From NORP240 sp965222175 (lineage in GTDB: Bacteria > Pseudomonadota > Gammaproteobacteria > Pseudomonadales > Pseudohongiellaceae), in the NCBI GenBank assembly GCA_965222175.1, contig OZ244938.1:496001-560000 (forward strand): a DNA stretch of 64,000 bases. Reading direction: 5' to 3'. Within the stretch, counting starts at the first letter, position 1. Each line of letters begins with the position of its first letter. The notes beneath the pieces are model-generated. The model was given only the letters and a program-made list of their open reading frames with translations. It had not been told where the DNA came from and made no database searches. Positions 41,876-50,868 of this stretch are shown here, piece after piece. Position numbers and translations under genes: made by a program.

Positions 41876-43440
41876 TGAGTGTCGACAGCTACCTGGAGCT
41901 CTTTACCTCGCTCTTCGGCTGGGCCTTCTACGGCATTCTGTGGGATGTGCTGGTCAGTACCGGGATCGTCTATCTTCCGTTTTTGGGCATCCTGATCGAC
42001 AACTGGCGCGAACCGGCCCAGGGTGGGGAAGTGGGGCATGCCAGCGGCCTGTCACTGCGGCGGATGGAGATCGAGCTGTTCATTGCGCTATTGGTGGTCG
42101 TGCTCGCAGGGCAACCCGCTGCGCTCACACCCCTCAATGCGGCAACCCTGTCCTACTCGCCACCACCGACCTTGCTTAACCCAACACCTAGTATAGCAAC
42201 TGTTGCGGCTCCCCAGAGCACCTATGGCACAACCGGGTTTACCGGCTCTGCCGCGACCGTCAACATTCCGGCGTGGTGGTACGGTGTCATCGCGCTGAGT
42301 TCGGGCTTGAACCACGCACTCGTCGAAGGCCTGCCAACGGTGGCGGATATGCGCACATTCGAGCAGCAGGCCCACCTGGCCACCATCGCCGATCCTCGCC
42401 TTCGGCAGGAGGTCAGTGATTTTTTCAGCCAGTGTTACATACCAGCCCGCTCCAGGTATCAGGCAGAGCGGCCGGATTCTCCGGCGATCAACGGTATCCT
42501 TGCCACCTATGGCGCCGACGACCCGGACTGGATGGGCTCACACGTCTATCGGGATACCGCAGGCTATTACGACACCTTGCGCCCGGCCAACCAAATCACC
42601 GGCTGGGCCTACAACGCAGCCAGGGATACGGAATACGATCCGACAGCGCCACCGACCTGGGGTAAACCCTACTGCAAACAGTGGTGGGAAGATGCAGCGA
42701 TCGGCTTAAGAGAGAAGCTGATCAATGAAGCCGATGCTACCTCAGCCGGTTTCTCCGGCCTGGTGGTCGCCATTGCCCCTGCACTAGCCGGTGAGCAGCA
42801 AAACGACGCCGTCGCCAAAACCGTGCTTACCAACGCGCCGCCTTCCTGGTCAAGCAACGAGCTGGTCGCCAACAACGCCTCCGGCTCGGGTTTGTTCAAT
42901 ACCGCGGGAAGTATCATCAAAGGGGGCCTCGCCACTGGTGGCGTGATCACAGCATCAGCCCTGTTCTCCGTCACCATGACTGCCGTCCTGCAGTCATTGC
43001 CCATGGTCCAGGCCATTATGCTGCTGGGTATCTATGCACTTTTGCCGCTGGTGGTCGTTCTATCCCGCTACTCCATTGCCATGATGGTGGTCGCCGGCAT
43101 GGCGATCTTCACCATCAAATTCTGGACGGTACTCTGGTATCTGGCGATGTGGGTGGATCAGAACCTGATTCTGTCCATGTATCCCGACGTTAACGTTTTC
43201 CTGCAGATCTTCGCTAACCCTGGCGAACACGATGCCAAGCGCATGCTGCTGAATATGATTACGACCAGTCTCTATCTGGGATTGCCGTTGCTGTGGAGTG
43301 GGATGATGGCGTGGGCGGGGGTGAATATCGGACGGTCCATCACAGCAGCTACATCACCGCTCGCTAGGCCCGCTGACGATGCGGGACGACAGGGCGGCAG
43401 CATCGGCAAAATGGGAATCTCGAAAGGGATGAAGAAATAA
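41875..43440 (+). CDS. TraG N-terminal-like conjugation protein
   Basis: A 521-residue inner-membrane protein with several transmembrane helices near the N-terminus (LFGWAFYGILWDVLV, LFIALLVVVLAGQPAAL) and near the C-terminus (VQAIMLLGIYALLPLVVVLS, YSIAMMVVAGMAIFTIKFW, LGLPLLWSGMMAWAGV). This corresponds to the membrane half of F-plasmid TraG, needed for pilus assembly and mating-pair stabilisation. It closes the transfer operon in the window. Confidence 0.85.
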   Translation: MSVDSYLELFTSLFGWAFYGILWDVLVSTGIVYLPFLGILIDNWREPAQGGEVGHASGLSLRRMEIELFIALLVVVLAGQPAALTPLNAATLSYSPPPTLLNPTPSIATVAAPQSTYGTTGFTGSAATVNIPAWWYGVIALSSGLNHALVEGLPTVADMRTFEQQAHLATIADPRLRQEVSDFFSQCYIPARSRYQAERPDSPAINGILATYGADDPDWMGSHVYRDTAGYYDTLRPANQITGWAYNAARDTEYDPTAPPTWGKPYCKQWWEDAAIGLREKLINEADATSAGFSGLVVAIAPALAGEQQNDAVAKTVLTNAPPSWSSNELVANNASGSGLFNTAGSIIKGGLATGGVITASALFSVTMTAVLQSLPMVQAIMLLGIYALLPLVVVLSRYSIAMMVVAGMAIFTIKFWTVLWYLAMWVDQNLILSMYPDVNVFLQIFANPGEHDAKRMLLNMITTSLYLGLPLLWSGMMAWAGVNIGRSITAATSPLARPADDAGRQGGSIGKMGISKGMKK

Positions 43441-43447
43441 GGAGTTG

Positions 43448-43657
43448 TTACAAATCCTCCTCATACCAACCGTCCGGGTCGGTTCCGGAATCCATGCGGC
43501 CTGAACGGAAATTGTGCTCGCCAAATCGGTCTGAACCCTCGCCAAGGGGGCGATCATTACTTTCGTCATCATCCGCACTGAACAGAATATCGACCGCGGT
43601 CAGCAAAAAGGCAATGCTGCCCTTGAGAACAGCGAAAATGCGGGTGGAGCTTTTCAT
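43448..43657 (-). CDS. Hypothetical small membrane protein
   Basis: A 69-residue protein with one N-terminal hydrophobic helix (FAVLKGSIAFLLTAVDILF) and an acidic tail (DDDESNDRPLGEGSDRF, DPDGWYEEDL). It overlaps the upstream minus-strand gene by four bases, and its stop is eight bases from the stop of the TraG-like gene (convergent). Family not recognised. Confidence 0.5.
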   Translation of the reverse strand: MKSSTRIFAVLKGSIAFLLTAVDILFSADDDESNDRPLGEGSDRFGEHNFRSGRMDSGTDPDGWYEEDL

Positions 43658-43941
43658 TGGCAGACTCCCACTGCGGGTTTCACTCCTCTCTTATGCCTAC
43701 GCAAAAAATGAGGATACCCCGAAATATTCTCTACTTCATCGAAAAGTTGCGCCCGGTAGATGACAGTCACGCCCTGCGCCATTAAGCGCGCAGTATCTGT
43801 TGCAGAGTTGGCTTCATGAGCTTTACAACTCTCCTGAACAAACTGAGCCCGCGTCATACTGTTGCCGTTGTAATTGTAGTGGAATTTCTGATTTCTTCCA
43901 GAATCAAACTCACTTGTAGCAGTCACTCGTTTCCTAGCCAT
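43654..43941 (-). CDS. Hypothetical basic protein
   Basis: A 95-residue soluble, basic protein. MARKRVTATSEFDSGRNQKF at the N-terminus and SMTRAQFVQESCKAHEAN suggest nucleic-acid contact or a short helical domain; the C-terminus is rich in Arg and Lys. Overlaps the small membrane protein gene and follows the XRE-peptidase gene by three bases, so the four minus-strand genes form one operon. No family recognised. Confidence 0.55.
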   Translation of the reverse strand: MARKRVTATSEFDSGRNQKFHYNYNGNSMTRAQFVQESCKAHEANSATDTARLMAQGVTVIYRAQLFDEVENISGYPHFLRRHKRGVKPAVGVCQ

Positions 43942-43944
43942 CAG

Positions 43945-45063
43945 TTACCTCCTAAATATAGGCTCAACATTACTTTTGCTCTCGCTATCAGGGATTGGGA
44001 TTCCCGTGATCGTTGATAGCATTGCCGGCTCAATATGCAAGCTTTCAGCGACTTTTAAAAAACTGATCCCCAATTCCCTGTCCATAAGCTCAATACTGTC
44101 CTTGAGTAGCCCTGGTTGCTCCATTTCTAACTGATCGTCATAGCGCTCAATTTTTGTTTGTCCTGTTTTGCTTAGCCTGACATTCGCCGCCCGGTAATCT
44201 TGAGAAGAAATAATTTTCAGGAAATGAGCACGGTATATGATGGCTCTTAAGCTCATTCCCCATCTAACTTTTAGCTTGTAAAGGGGTCGCCAAGAAGCCT
44301 CTCTATTAGGTGAGAAGTTACGAGGAAATTCGTCAATAAACGCCGAGCGTGGAAAGATGAAAGCACTTGCAAACCTATCAGCTTCAGATTCAGTAACGTT
44401 ATCTCCTGTCTCAATGCCATTATGTAGGACGAAATGTCCGCACTCATGCGCAAGATCAAACCTAAGCCGGCAAGGACTTTCCTTTGCATCGTTCCGAATA
44501 ATAATGGGCCTTTTCCGGTTTAGGGAGAGCGCGTCTACTTTTTCCGAAACACCAGAAAAAGTAGTTATAACCACGCCAGCCTGCTCTAAGACGTTGGTGA
44601 TGTTGTCAATTGGATTATCCAGTCCTAATTGCCAATGCTTACGGCAATTCTCCGCCGCGACTTCAATTTCTAAATTACTGTAACTATCCTCGTCATTTGA
44701 CAAGTCGGGTACATCTGGCTCAGGGAACTCGATATAGCTAGAGAGGAACTCAACAAGCACTTCGAATACACTACTGTACGAACAAACTCTGTTTGCGAGT
44801 CCAACAGGAGTAGTTTTTCGCTTTCTAAAGTGGCATTGCTCAAACTTTACGTCATTGTCCAGGGGTTCATAAAAAAAGCCCTTTTGAACCAAAAGCGTTT
44901 CACAAAGTGCATAAAGCATATCCTCGGGTGGCTGCCTCGTGTCCCCTTCAAGTTGATGAATAAACTGACGTGATGCAGTGACCGCATCACCCAGTTCTTT
45001 TAACGTCATTCCATTTAGCAATCGTGCTAAACGTAATTTCTCACCATAGAACTTATTGGTCAT
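43945..45063 (-). CDS. XRE helix-turn-helix protein with ImmA/IrrE metallopeptidase domain
   Basis: A 372-residue, two-domain protein. The N-terminal XRE helix-turn-helix covers about residues 5-60 (RLLNGMTLKELGDAVTASRQ). A zinc peptidase core follows: DLAHECGHFVLH (HExxH, about residue 206) and SEADRFASAFIFP, the distal Glu. ImmA-like enzymes cut repressors in ICEBs1 and IrrE-like ones cut regulators; the fused arrangement also occurs as the antitoxin half of defence-associated toxin-antitoxin pairs such as RosmerTA. The start overlaps the end of the upstream partner by 11 bases, so the two act together. Confidence 0.82.
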   Translation of the reverse strand: MTNKFYGEKLRLARLLNGMTLKELGDAVTASRQFIHQLEGDTRQPPEDMLYALCETLLVQKGFFYEPLDNDVKFEQCHFRKRKTTPVGLANRVCSYSSVFEVLVEFLSSYIEFPEPDVPDLSNDEDSYSNLEIEVAAENCRKHWQLGLDNPIDNITNVLEQAGVVITTFSGVSEKVDALSLNRKRPIIIRNDAKESPCRLRFDLAHECGHFVLHNGIETGDNVTESEADRFASAFIFPRSAFIDEFPRNFSPNREASWRPLYKLKVRWGMSLRAIIYRAHFLKIISSQDYRAANVRLSKTGQTKIERYDDQLEMEQPGLLKDSIELMDRELGISFLKVAESLHIEPAMLSTITGIPIPDSESKSNVEPIFRR

Positions 45064-45661
45064 TCTCGCCCTGGTTCTCTTTCTTGCTGACTAACTTCAG
45101 CTTTGCTTTTGCCGGTGGAATCTTAACGGCTTGAGGTTTGTTATCGTCTACTTCACTTATTACTGGAACTTGGTCGCTGAGCGGTACTTCCCATTTGCAA
45201 ACGATTTCTTTTAACTCGTTATATCCAACAAAATATGCATGTTCTGCTGGTATATCATAAGGGGTGTCAATGATAAGAAACCAACGAATATGCGCGTAAT
45301 TATTGACCTGCTCGAACATGCACATTTGCTCAAATCCTTCCTGCGAAGGAATAATTTTTCGATCAGGCAAATTTTTTGGATCATTTCTCGAAAAGCGGAC
45401 TGGTATACCATCAATGGCGAAAGTGAAGCGTCCTTCATCAGTTATGATCGACAGCCAGGGCCAATCTCCTTCGCTTTCTTTAATGGTTATACGAGATCGA
45501 CAACATTCGTAGGCTCGCATACCCAGTGACAACCGCGTGTCGCCAAGCTCCGGCTCATGTCTGTCAATTACTTCTCCTCTTACTTGCACCAACAATTGTG
45601 CCAATTGTTGGATGTATTCTTGTTTAAGCTGCGGGGCTAGTTGCCACGGTTCTTCATACAT
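45053..45661 (-). CDS. Uncharacterised partner of the XRE-ImmA/IrrE protein
   Basis: About 202 residues from the ATG at 45661 behind GAAAGG; the longer frame to 45796 has no better start. The protein is soluble, with MYEEPWQLAPQLKQEYIQQ at the N-terminus, a mixed alpha/beta core (YECCRSRITIKESEGDWPWL) and a long, Lys-rich tail after residue 175. It is translationally coupled to the XRE-peptidase gene. I do not recognise the family; by analogy with toxin-antitoxin pairs it may be the toxin or the peptidase substrate. Confidence 0.6.
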   Translation of the reverse strand: MYEEPWQLAPQLKQEYIQQLAQLLVQVRGEVIDRHEPELGDTRLSLGMRAYECCRSRITIKESEGDWPWLSIITDEGRFTFAIDGIPVRFSRNDPKNLPDRKIIPSQEGFEQMCMFEQVNNYAHIRWFLIIDTPYDIPAEHAYFVGYNELKEIVCKWEVPLSDQVPVISEVDDNKPQAVKIPPAKAKLKLVSKKENQGENDQ

Positions 45662-46343
45662 CGATTTATGCCTTTCATAGTTTACGCCAACGCTAATAAT
45701 CATGCTGTAAATGATATTTGTCAAGCATAATGAGATATATATAGCAATTATGTGTTGGTCAATTTGCGCCCAATGGAATTCAGAAGCTGAAGCCATTGAT
45801 TCAATTTCTTAATGTAAATAGTCTGTTGATTTGCAATCGCTTTAGTATTCACATTGAGGCTGGATGAAAATTCTTCTTTATAGCGATTTACATCTGGAAT
45901 TTGGCCATGGATGGAAACTTCCCGATGAATCCGGTGGAGATCTTCTCGTTCTTGCAGGCGACATCATCAACTTCCAAAACTTTGTGCCTCTGATTGAGTT
46001 CTTATCGCATTGGAGCAAGCCGGTACTCTATGTTCCAGGCAATCATGAATATTATGGCCCCTCGCCCATGGATGCGGCCGCGTGTGAATTTGAAGGCTGG
46101 TTGCAGGGCAATTTGCCTCAAGTCACTTTATTGAATAACTCCAGCACATCTATTGGGGGCGTTCATTTTTTTGGTGGCACAATGTGGACGGATTTTAATG
46201 GCGGCGATGTCGCTGCTCTTGATTTCACCCGCGCTAACTCAAACGATTTCAAACATATCAATCTGACTGAACAAAGAACGTTTACACCGGAAGACAGCTT
46301 GGAGCTTCACCGTAAGTTTTTAGACCTTTTAGGGCAATGGCTT

Positions 46344-47731
46344 GAGTTATAACTGAATCTGGTGTTTGAGTGAGGTTGAAAAAAGGCGGCGTATCTGGTT
46401 GATTTGTTGTTGCGAAGCACCAAAACAACCAATGGAGATACACCACCTATGAGCAAGAATAACGTTGTAAAGCTGTCCAGTCGAGACACGATTGATGATC
46501 CGTTAACCGAGTTGCTGAGGAAAGGCGCCGGGCAGTTGATTTACCAGGCTGTGGAGTCAGAGTTGCAGGAGTTGCTGGCGGAACACAGCGAGCGGCGAAC
46601 GGAAGGCGGCAAAGCAGGCGTGGTGCGTAACGGCCATCTGCCGGCTCGCCAGCTACAGACAGGGCTGGGTCCGGTTACGGTCAAGATCCCCAAGGTACGC
46701 GCCAAGACCGGTGAGCCGGTGACGTTTCGCTCGGCCTTGGTACCCCCGTATGTGCGCAAGACCAAATCGTTGGAAGCGGCGCTGCCCTGGTTGTATTTGA
46801 AAGGGATTTCCAGTGGCGAGATGGGCGATGCACTGAAGGTCTTGGTGGGAGCGGATGCAGAGGGTCTGTCGGCCAGCACAGTGTCGCGGCTGAAACAGGT
46901 CTGGGCGCAAGAGTACCAGCACTGGAACGAGGACCGTCTGGAGAAGGATCGCTGGGTGTATGTGTGGGCTGACGGTGTCTACAGCGGCCTGCGGGCGGAG
47001 CAGACTAAGCTGTGCGCCCTGGTGGTGATTGGTGTGAATGCGCGTGGACAGAAGCGTTTTCTGGCGATTGAGGATGGAGTGCGGGAATCCACCCAGAGCT
47101 GGCGCGAGGTGCTGCTGAAGCTGAAGGCGCGCGGAATGAATATACCGGAACTGGCCATTGGCGATGGGGCCATGGGCTTTTGGGCGGCGCTGGAAGAAGT
47201 GTATCCGGCGAGCCGTCAGCAACGCTGCTGGATGCACAAGACCGTGAATGTGTTGAACTGCCTGCCGAAATCGGTCCAGCCGAAAGCTAAAAAGGCACTG
47301 CATGCCATCTGGCAGGCACCAACCAAGGCCGAGGCGGAAAAGGCCTTCGATCTGTTCATCGAGACGTATGAGCCGAAGTATCCGAAAGCCACCGTCTGCT
47401 TGCAGAAAGACCGGGAGGAACTGATGGCCTTCTATGATTTCCCAGCTCAGCACTGGCAGAGCATACGGACCAGTAATCCGATTGAATCGACCTTCGGGAC
47501 GATCCGCCACCGGACCAAACGTTCCAAGGGCTGCCTTTCACGAGACGGTATGCTGCACATGATGTTCAAGTTAGGTCAATGTGCCGAGAAGAAATGGAGA
47601 CGATTAAGGGGTTTCGATTACCTGGCGAAAGTGGTAACCGGAATCAAATTCAAAGATGGTGTTGAGGTGACAACAGTCGATCAGGCCGCCGCTTGATTCA
47701 ACTGATCAAACACCAGATTTGACAATAACTC
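46344..47731 (+). mobile_element. IS256-family insertion sequence
   Basis: 1,388 bases. Left terminus GAGTTATAACTGAATCTGG, right terminus AATAACTC preceded by CACCAGATTTGAC; the ends are inverted copies with matches in GAGTTAT and in TCTGGTGTTTGA. A 9-base target duplication CAATGGCTT flanks it (46335-46343 and 47732-47740). The transposase is intact. Confidence 0.95.
46449..47696 (+). CDS. IS256-family (Mutator-type) transposase
   Basis: A 415-residue DDE transposase. GVVRNGHLPARQLQTGLGP and KIPKVRAK mark the N-terminal part; YVWADGVYSGLR carries the first Asp, AIGDGAMGFWAAL the second, and NPIESTFGTIRHRT the Glu. Full length with no frameshift. Start at the ATG at 46449, 105 bases from the left terminus. 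Confidence 0.93.
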   Translation: MSKNNVVKLSSRDTIDDPLTELLRKGAGQLIYQAVESELQELLAEHSERRTEGGKAGVVRNGHLPARQLQTGLGPVTVKIPKVRAKTGEPVTFRSALVPPYVRKTKSLEAALPWLYLKGISSGEMGDALKVLVGADAEGLSASTVSRLKQVWAQEYQHWNEDRLEKDRWVYVWADGVYSGLRAEQTKLCALVVIGVNARGQKRFLAIEDGVRESTQSWREVLLKLKARGMNIPELAIGDGAMGFWAALEEVYPASRQQRCWMHKTVNVLNCLPKSVQPKAKKALHAIWQAPTKAEAEKAFDLFIETYEPKYPKATVCLQKDREELMAFYDFPAQHWQSIRTSNPIESTFGTIRHRTKRSKGCLSRDGMLHMMFKLGQCAEKKWRRLRGFDYLAKVVTGIKFKDGVEVTTVDQAAA

Positions 47732-48070
47732 CAATGGCTTCAAGAAAAGCCAAAAGGACCTTGGGCAGTCATAACCCATCACGCCCCGGCAATACATCCC
47801 AACATCATGCCTATAGATGATCAAAGGCTGCATGCCTATTGTTCTACGGACATGATGTCGGTTATACAAGAGCACCAACCCGATCTTTGGCTATACGGGC
47901 ATACCCATAAATGCTGCGATTTTATACTCGAGCGGACCCGGGTGATTTCCAATCAAAGAGGCTACCCAGACGGGCTCGGAAAACATGAATGTTCTGATTT
48001 TGATGCCAGTGGAGTGGCGGTGGTGCTATAAGCGATTGAATTTAAGGAAGTATTTCTATGTTGACATATT

Positions 48071-48121
48071 TGTCTATCTCCTGTATAAATGTCCTAAGGA
48101 CATTTATACAGGAGATAGACA
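48071..48121 (+). promoter_or_regulatory. Long perfect palindrome P1, probable operator
   Basis: Arms of 25 bases around a single central base: TGTCTATCTCCTGTATAAAT, then GTCCT, centre A, AGGAC and the exact complement. The perfection over 51 bases is exceptional. It lies 110 bases before the AbiEi start and shares the core AATGTCCTAAGGAC(A/G)TT with P2. AbiEi proteins bind paired inverted repeats in their own promoter. It could also act as a hairpin in the RNA. Confidence 0.7.
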
Positions 48122-48169
48122 TTTAGCTTTCATTTTTGTTTTCTTTTCAGCAGAATTTGACAAGTTAAC

Positions 48170-48218
48170 TCAGGTATCCTAAACTAATGTCCTAAGGACG
48201 TTAGTTTAGGATACCTGA
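48170..48218 (+). promoter_or_regulatory. Long near-perfect palindrome P2, probable operator
   Basis: Arms of 24 bases (TCAGGTATCCTAAACTAA, TGTCCT and complement) with one mismatch (T opposite G) at about 48188/48200. It ends 13 bases before the AbiEi ATG. Its centre is 98 bases from that of P1 and the 17-base core is shared. Confidence 0.7.
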
Positions 48219-48230
48219 AAGAACCATTTA

Positions 48231-49148
48231 ATGCTTGAAGTCTCGATCAGAGAAATTAGAACCGTAAAACTCACCTATTTGGCAAAAGCCTTTGCCGAAA
48301 CCCTTGAGACATCCGAAAAGCCCCTCGCCACCGATTATCAACTCTACCTTATTTTTAGAAAGCTCTATGAAAATCCCGAAGGGCTGCACCTAAGAAATAA
48401 AACGCCTACTGTTTCTGCTTACCGTAAATCCCGAAACCTGCTCATCAAAGCCAATAAGCTTGGCAAAGACCCCGATTACCCCTGGACCTATCGCATCCTG
48501 TCAAAACAGGATTTGCCTGCTGAGGATGTATGCTGCATCGTTGATGAGAACTGTTATATCTCCCACCTCTCGGCAATGCAAAAATATGGCCTGAGTGAAA
48601 GAAGACCGGAAGCCTTGCATTTAACTACGCCCTCAAGAGCATTAGCTCAGGACATGAATTATGAAAGGATGACCCGTGACTTTGGACCCGACTTTCAAAA
48701 TCTGGACGACGACCATATGGTCAGGCTTAATATTACCCACCACCCTAAAACGGCAAGGAAAAGGAAAATTCAGGTAAACTCGACCTCCCATTTTGGTCAG
48801 TTCATCAAGGACAAAAGGTCCTACGCTCGCATATCAACCATCGGACAAACCTTTTTAGACATGATTGAAGAACCTGACCTGTGCGGGGGCATGGCCCACG
48901 TCATAGATGTCTGGCAAGAACATGCTGAAACCTATCTCGATGATATTGTTAAAATCATAAGCACCGCGCCTAAATCAATTCACAAAGTCCGCGCGGGATA
49001 TTTGATATCTGAAGTCCTGAATATCAATAACGCAGAAGTGAATAGCTGGAAAAAATTCGCTCAACGCGGTGGAAGCCGGGTTCTTGATCCGACAAAGCCA
49101 TTCATCAACAAATACTCTGAAGAATGGATGCTCTCAATTAATGTCTGA
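48231..49148 (+). CDS. AbiEi-family antitoxin (type IV toxin-antitoxin)
   Basis: A 305-residue protein. The N-terminal half shows a winged-helix outline and segments seen in AbiEi transcriptional regulators (DENCYISHLSAMQKYGLSER, RRPEALHLTTPSRAL). The C-terminal half (IVKIISTAPKSIHKVRAGYL) is helical. In the family, the protein represses its own promoter and counteracts AbiEii without contact. Two long palindromes lie directly upstream. The stop overlaps the AbiEii start by eight bases. Confidence 0.8.
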   Translation: MLEVSIREIRTVKLTYLAKAFAETLETSEKPLATDYQLYLIFRKLYENPEGLHLRNKTPTVSAYRKSRNLLIKANKLGKDPDYPWTYRILSKQDLPAEDVCCIVDENCYISHLSAMQKYGLSERRPEALHLTTPSRALAQDMNYERMTRDFGPDFQNLDDDHMVRLNITHHPKTARKRKIQVNSTSHFGQFIKDKRSYARISTIGQTFLDMIEEPDLCGGMAHVIDVWQEHAETYLDDIVKIISTAPKSIHKVRAGYLISEVLNINNAEVNSWKKFAQRGGSRVLDPTKPFINKYSEEWMLSINV

Positions 49149-50040
49149 AAACAAAAATGATGAAATCGTCGTCAATATTGATGAGTGGATTGATAAAGCA
49201 AAGGCAGACCCTTCAGCATATCTTGAGCGCCAGGCAACCGAAATCTTTCTAACCACCCTGGGAACAACCGAACCCTACTGCGGTAGGTTTTTCTTAAAAG
49301 GCGGATTGCTCATGGGCATTGTCTATGGAAGTCCACGCCAAACGGCTGATATAGACTATTCAACAAATTTAGAGCCAGATTCTGAGGTGGCTGGCGATCT
49401 ACGAGAAAAACTCGATAAAGCATTCCCCCGCGTCGCCGCCAGTCTTGGATACCCTGATATTGTCTGTAAGGTACAAACGCTAAAACTCAGACCAAGACCG
49501 GCAATGTTCAAAGATGCGAACGCCCCAGGCTTTGATGTCACAATTGGCTACGCGATTAGGGGCACAAACCAGGAAGAAAGACTTCTCCAGGGCAGCGCTG
49601 CGCTGGTTTTAAAAACGGATATTAGTTTTAAAGAACCCGTCGGCGCAATTCAGATTGTACGGCTCGGAGAGTCAGGCAATACAATCTCAGCCTATTCACT
49701 AACCGATGTGATCTCAGAAAAGTTCAGAGCGCTATTACAACAAGAAGATCGAAACCGCTACCGAAGACAGGATATTTATGATCTTCAATTGCTGATTAGC
49801 AAATTTTCTTTCGACGGTGATGAGCGTCAGGAGATATTCAGGATATTCCTTGAAAAATGCGCGGCTCGCCAAATCACGCCTCATCAAGAATCACTTGAAG
49901 CTGATGAAATCGTCAAGCGATCTAAAAGTGAATGGGATACACTAAAACTTGAGATTGATGAATTACCGGACTTTGATATTTGTTTCTCAGAGGTCAATGC
50001 GTTCTACAAGTCGCTTCCCTGGAATTCCGGGGAAGAATAG
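49141..50040 (+). CDS. AbiEii/AbiGii-family nucleotidyltransferase toxin
   Basis: A 299-residue protein from the ATG at 49141. The nucleotidyltransferase motif is FFLKGGLLMG (about 50-59) with RQTADIDYS (about 66-74), giving the GG, the Arg and the two catalytic Asp. A following Lys-rich LKTDISFKEPVG and EKFRALLQQEDRNRYRRQDI are the other conserved blocks. AbiEii toxins transfer nucleotides to target RNA (tRNA 3' ends in MenT relatives) and cause abortive infection. All key residues are intact. Confidence 0.85.
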   Translation: MSENKNDEIVVNIDEWIDKAKADPSAYLERQATEIFLTTLGTTEPYCGRFFLKGGLLMGIVYGSPRQTADIDYSTNLEPDSEVAGDLREKLDKAFPRVAASLGYPDIVCKVQTLKLRPRPAMFKDANAPGFDVTIGYAIRGTNQEERLLQGSAALVLKTDISFKEPVGAIQIVRLGESGNTISAYSLTDVISEKFRALLQQEDRNRYRRQDIYDLQLLISKFSFDGDERQEIFRIFLEKCAARQITPHQESLEADEIVKRSKSEWDTLKLEIDELPDFDICFSEVNAFYKSLPWNSGEE

Positions 50041-50070
50041 GCAGACCGAGAAAAGAAACGTTGATTGACA

Positions 50071-50823
50071 TCAACCCCGGAATTGATCCATCCATTTCCG
50101 CGCAATCAGCTCAACAAATCTTTGCGCTTCAGCCTGAGACATCGGGTTTGAGCTACGGAGATCGCCACCCCTTGCATGCCTGGCCCAATCCCCATGTACG
50201 TGAGGGTTATGAACAGCATCCTCAAAGCGATGGAATTCCTCTTCTGTGATACCGTTTTTTTCTAAGAACTGATTATGCTCTCCTTTATGGCCGCGACAAA
50301 TTTCAAAGACTTTCCACAGCGCTTCGCCGCTTAGATTGTCTTGGGCCAAAATCTCCAATACTTTGGCTGCCTCTTCATTAAGATAGGCAGGCTCCAAACG
50401 GGAACGCTGATCTTCGAGCTTGCATTGATACTCTTTTTCTTCCCGGTCCTTGTGCCATTGTTCCAGCTTCCCCTCGCTGAGGTTGGAGGGCGGATTAACC
50501 GTCAGGTTGGCATTCATACCAGACATGACAAAAATACCGGTTTCGGCTTCCAAAAAACCATGCCTTTTGGGTGTCTCGTGCTCAAAATCAATGACATAAC
50601 CCAGCTCGAAGTCTTCATCGATTTTGGCCGGTCCGGTAAATGCAGCGCGCAAACACTTTGCAATCGCCCACACTTCCTGTGCATTTACACACTGTTCGAT
50701 TTCTGGGGATGTGATTGCGGGATTATCTATACCCTCAACGACTCTTAAACCCAGCCCCGTAAGCAGGTCTTTGAGGTTTCTCTCTTCCAGTGATGTTTTT
50801 TGGATTTCTACAGCCCACTTCAT
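50071..50823 (-). CDS. Hypothetical ICE cargo protein
   Basis: A 250-residue soluble protein. The N-terminus (MKWAVEIQKTSLEERNLKDL) reads like a member of a small family found with DNA repair or restriction loci, but I cannot name it. The middle has IDFEHETPKRHGFLEAE and a Lys/Glu-rich helix (LEQWHKDREEKEYQCKLED). The C-terminal 100 residues are helical and acidic-basic mixed (VHNPHVHGDWARHARGGD, RFVELIARKWMDQFRG). It is convergent with AbiEii, 30 bases apart. Confidence 0.5.
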   Translation of the reverse strand: MKWAVEIQKTSLEERNLKDLLTGLGLRVVEGIDNPAITSPEIEQCVNAQEVWAIAKCLRAAFTGPAKIDEDFELGYVIDFEHETPKRHGFLEAETGIFVMSGMNANLTVNPPSNLSEGKLEQWHKDREEKEYQCKLEDQRSRLEPAYLNEEAAKVLEILAQDNLSGEALWKVFEICRGHKGEHNQFLEKNGITEEEFHRFEDAVHNPHVHGDWARHARGGDLRSSNPMSQAEAQRFVELIARKWMDQFRG

Positions 50824-50868
50824 ACAATCTGATTCCTTAGGGGCTAATGCAATGCATGTAAAGAGATG

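Larger units (their letters stand above)
45864..48031 (+). pseudogene. Calcineurin-like metallophosphoesterase, split by IS256
   Basis: The N-terminal part (45864-46343) has LLYSDLHLEFG, LVLAGDIINF and VPGNHEYYG metal motifs. The C-terminal part (47741-48031) has AVITHHAPAIHP, LYGHTHKCCDF and VISNQRGYP. Removing the element and one copy of the 9-base duplication joins them in the same frame (GQWL then QEKPKGPW) into one protein of about 257 residues with every metal ligand present. So the gene was intact before insertion. As it is, the short N-terminal product of 162 residues lacks half the active site. Confidence 0.9.
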
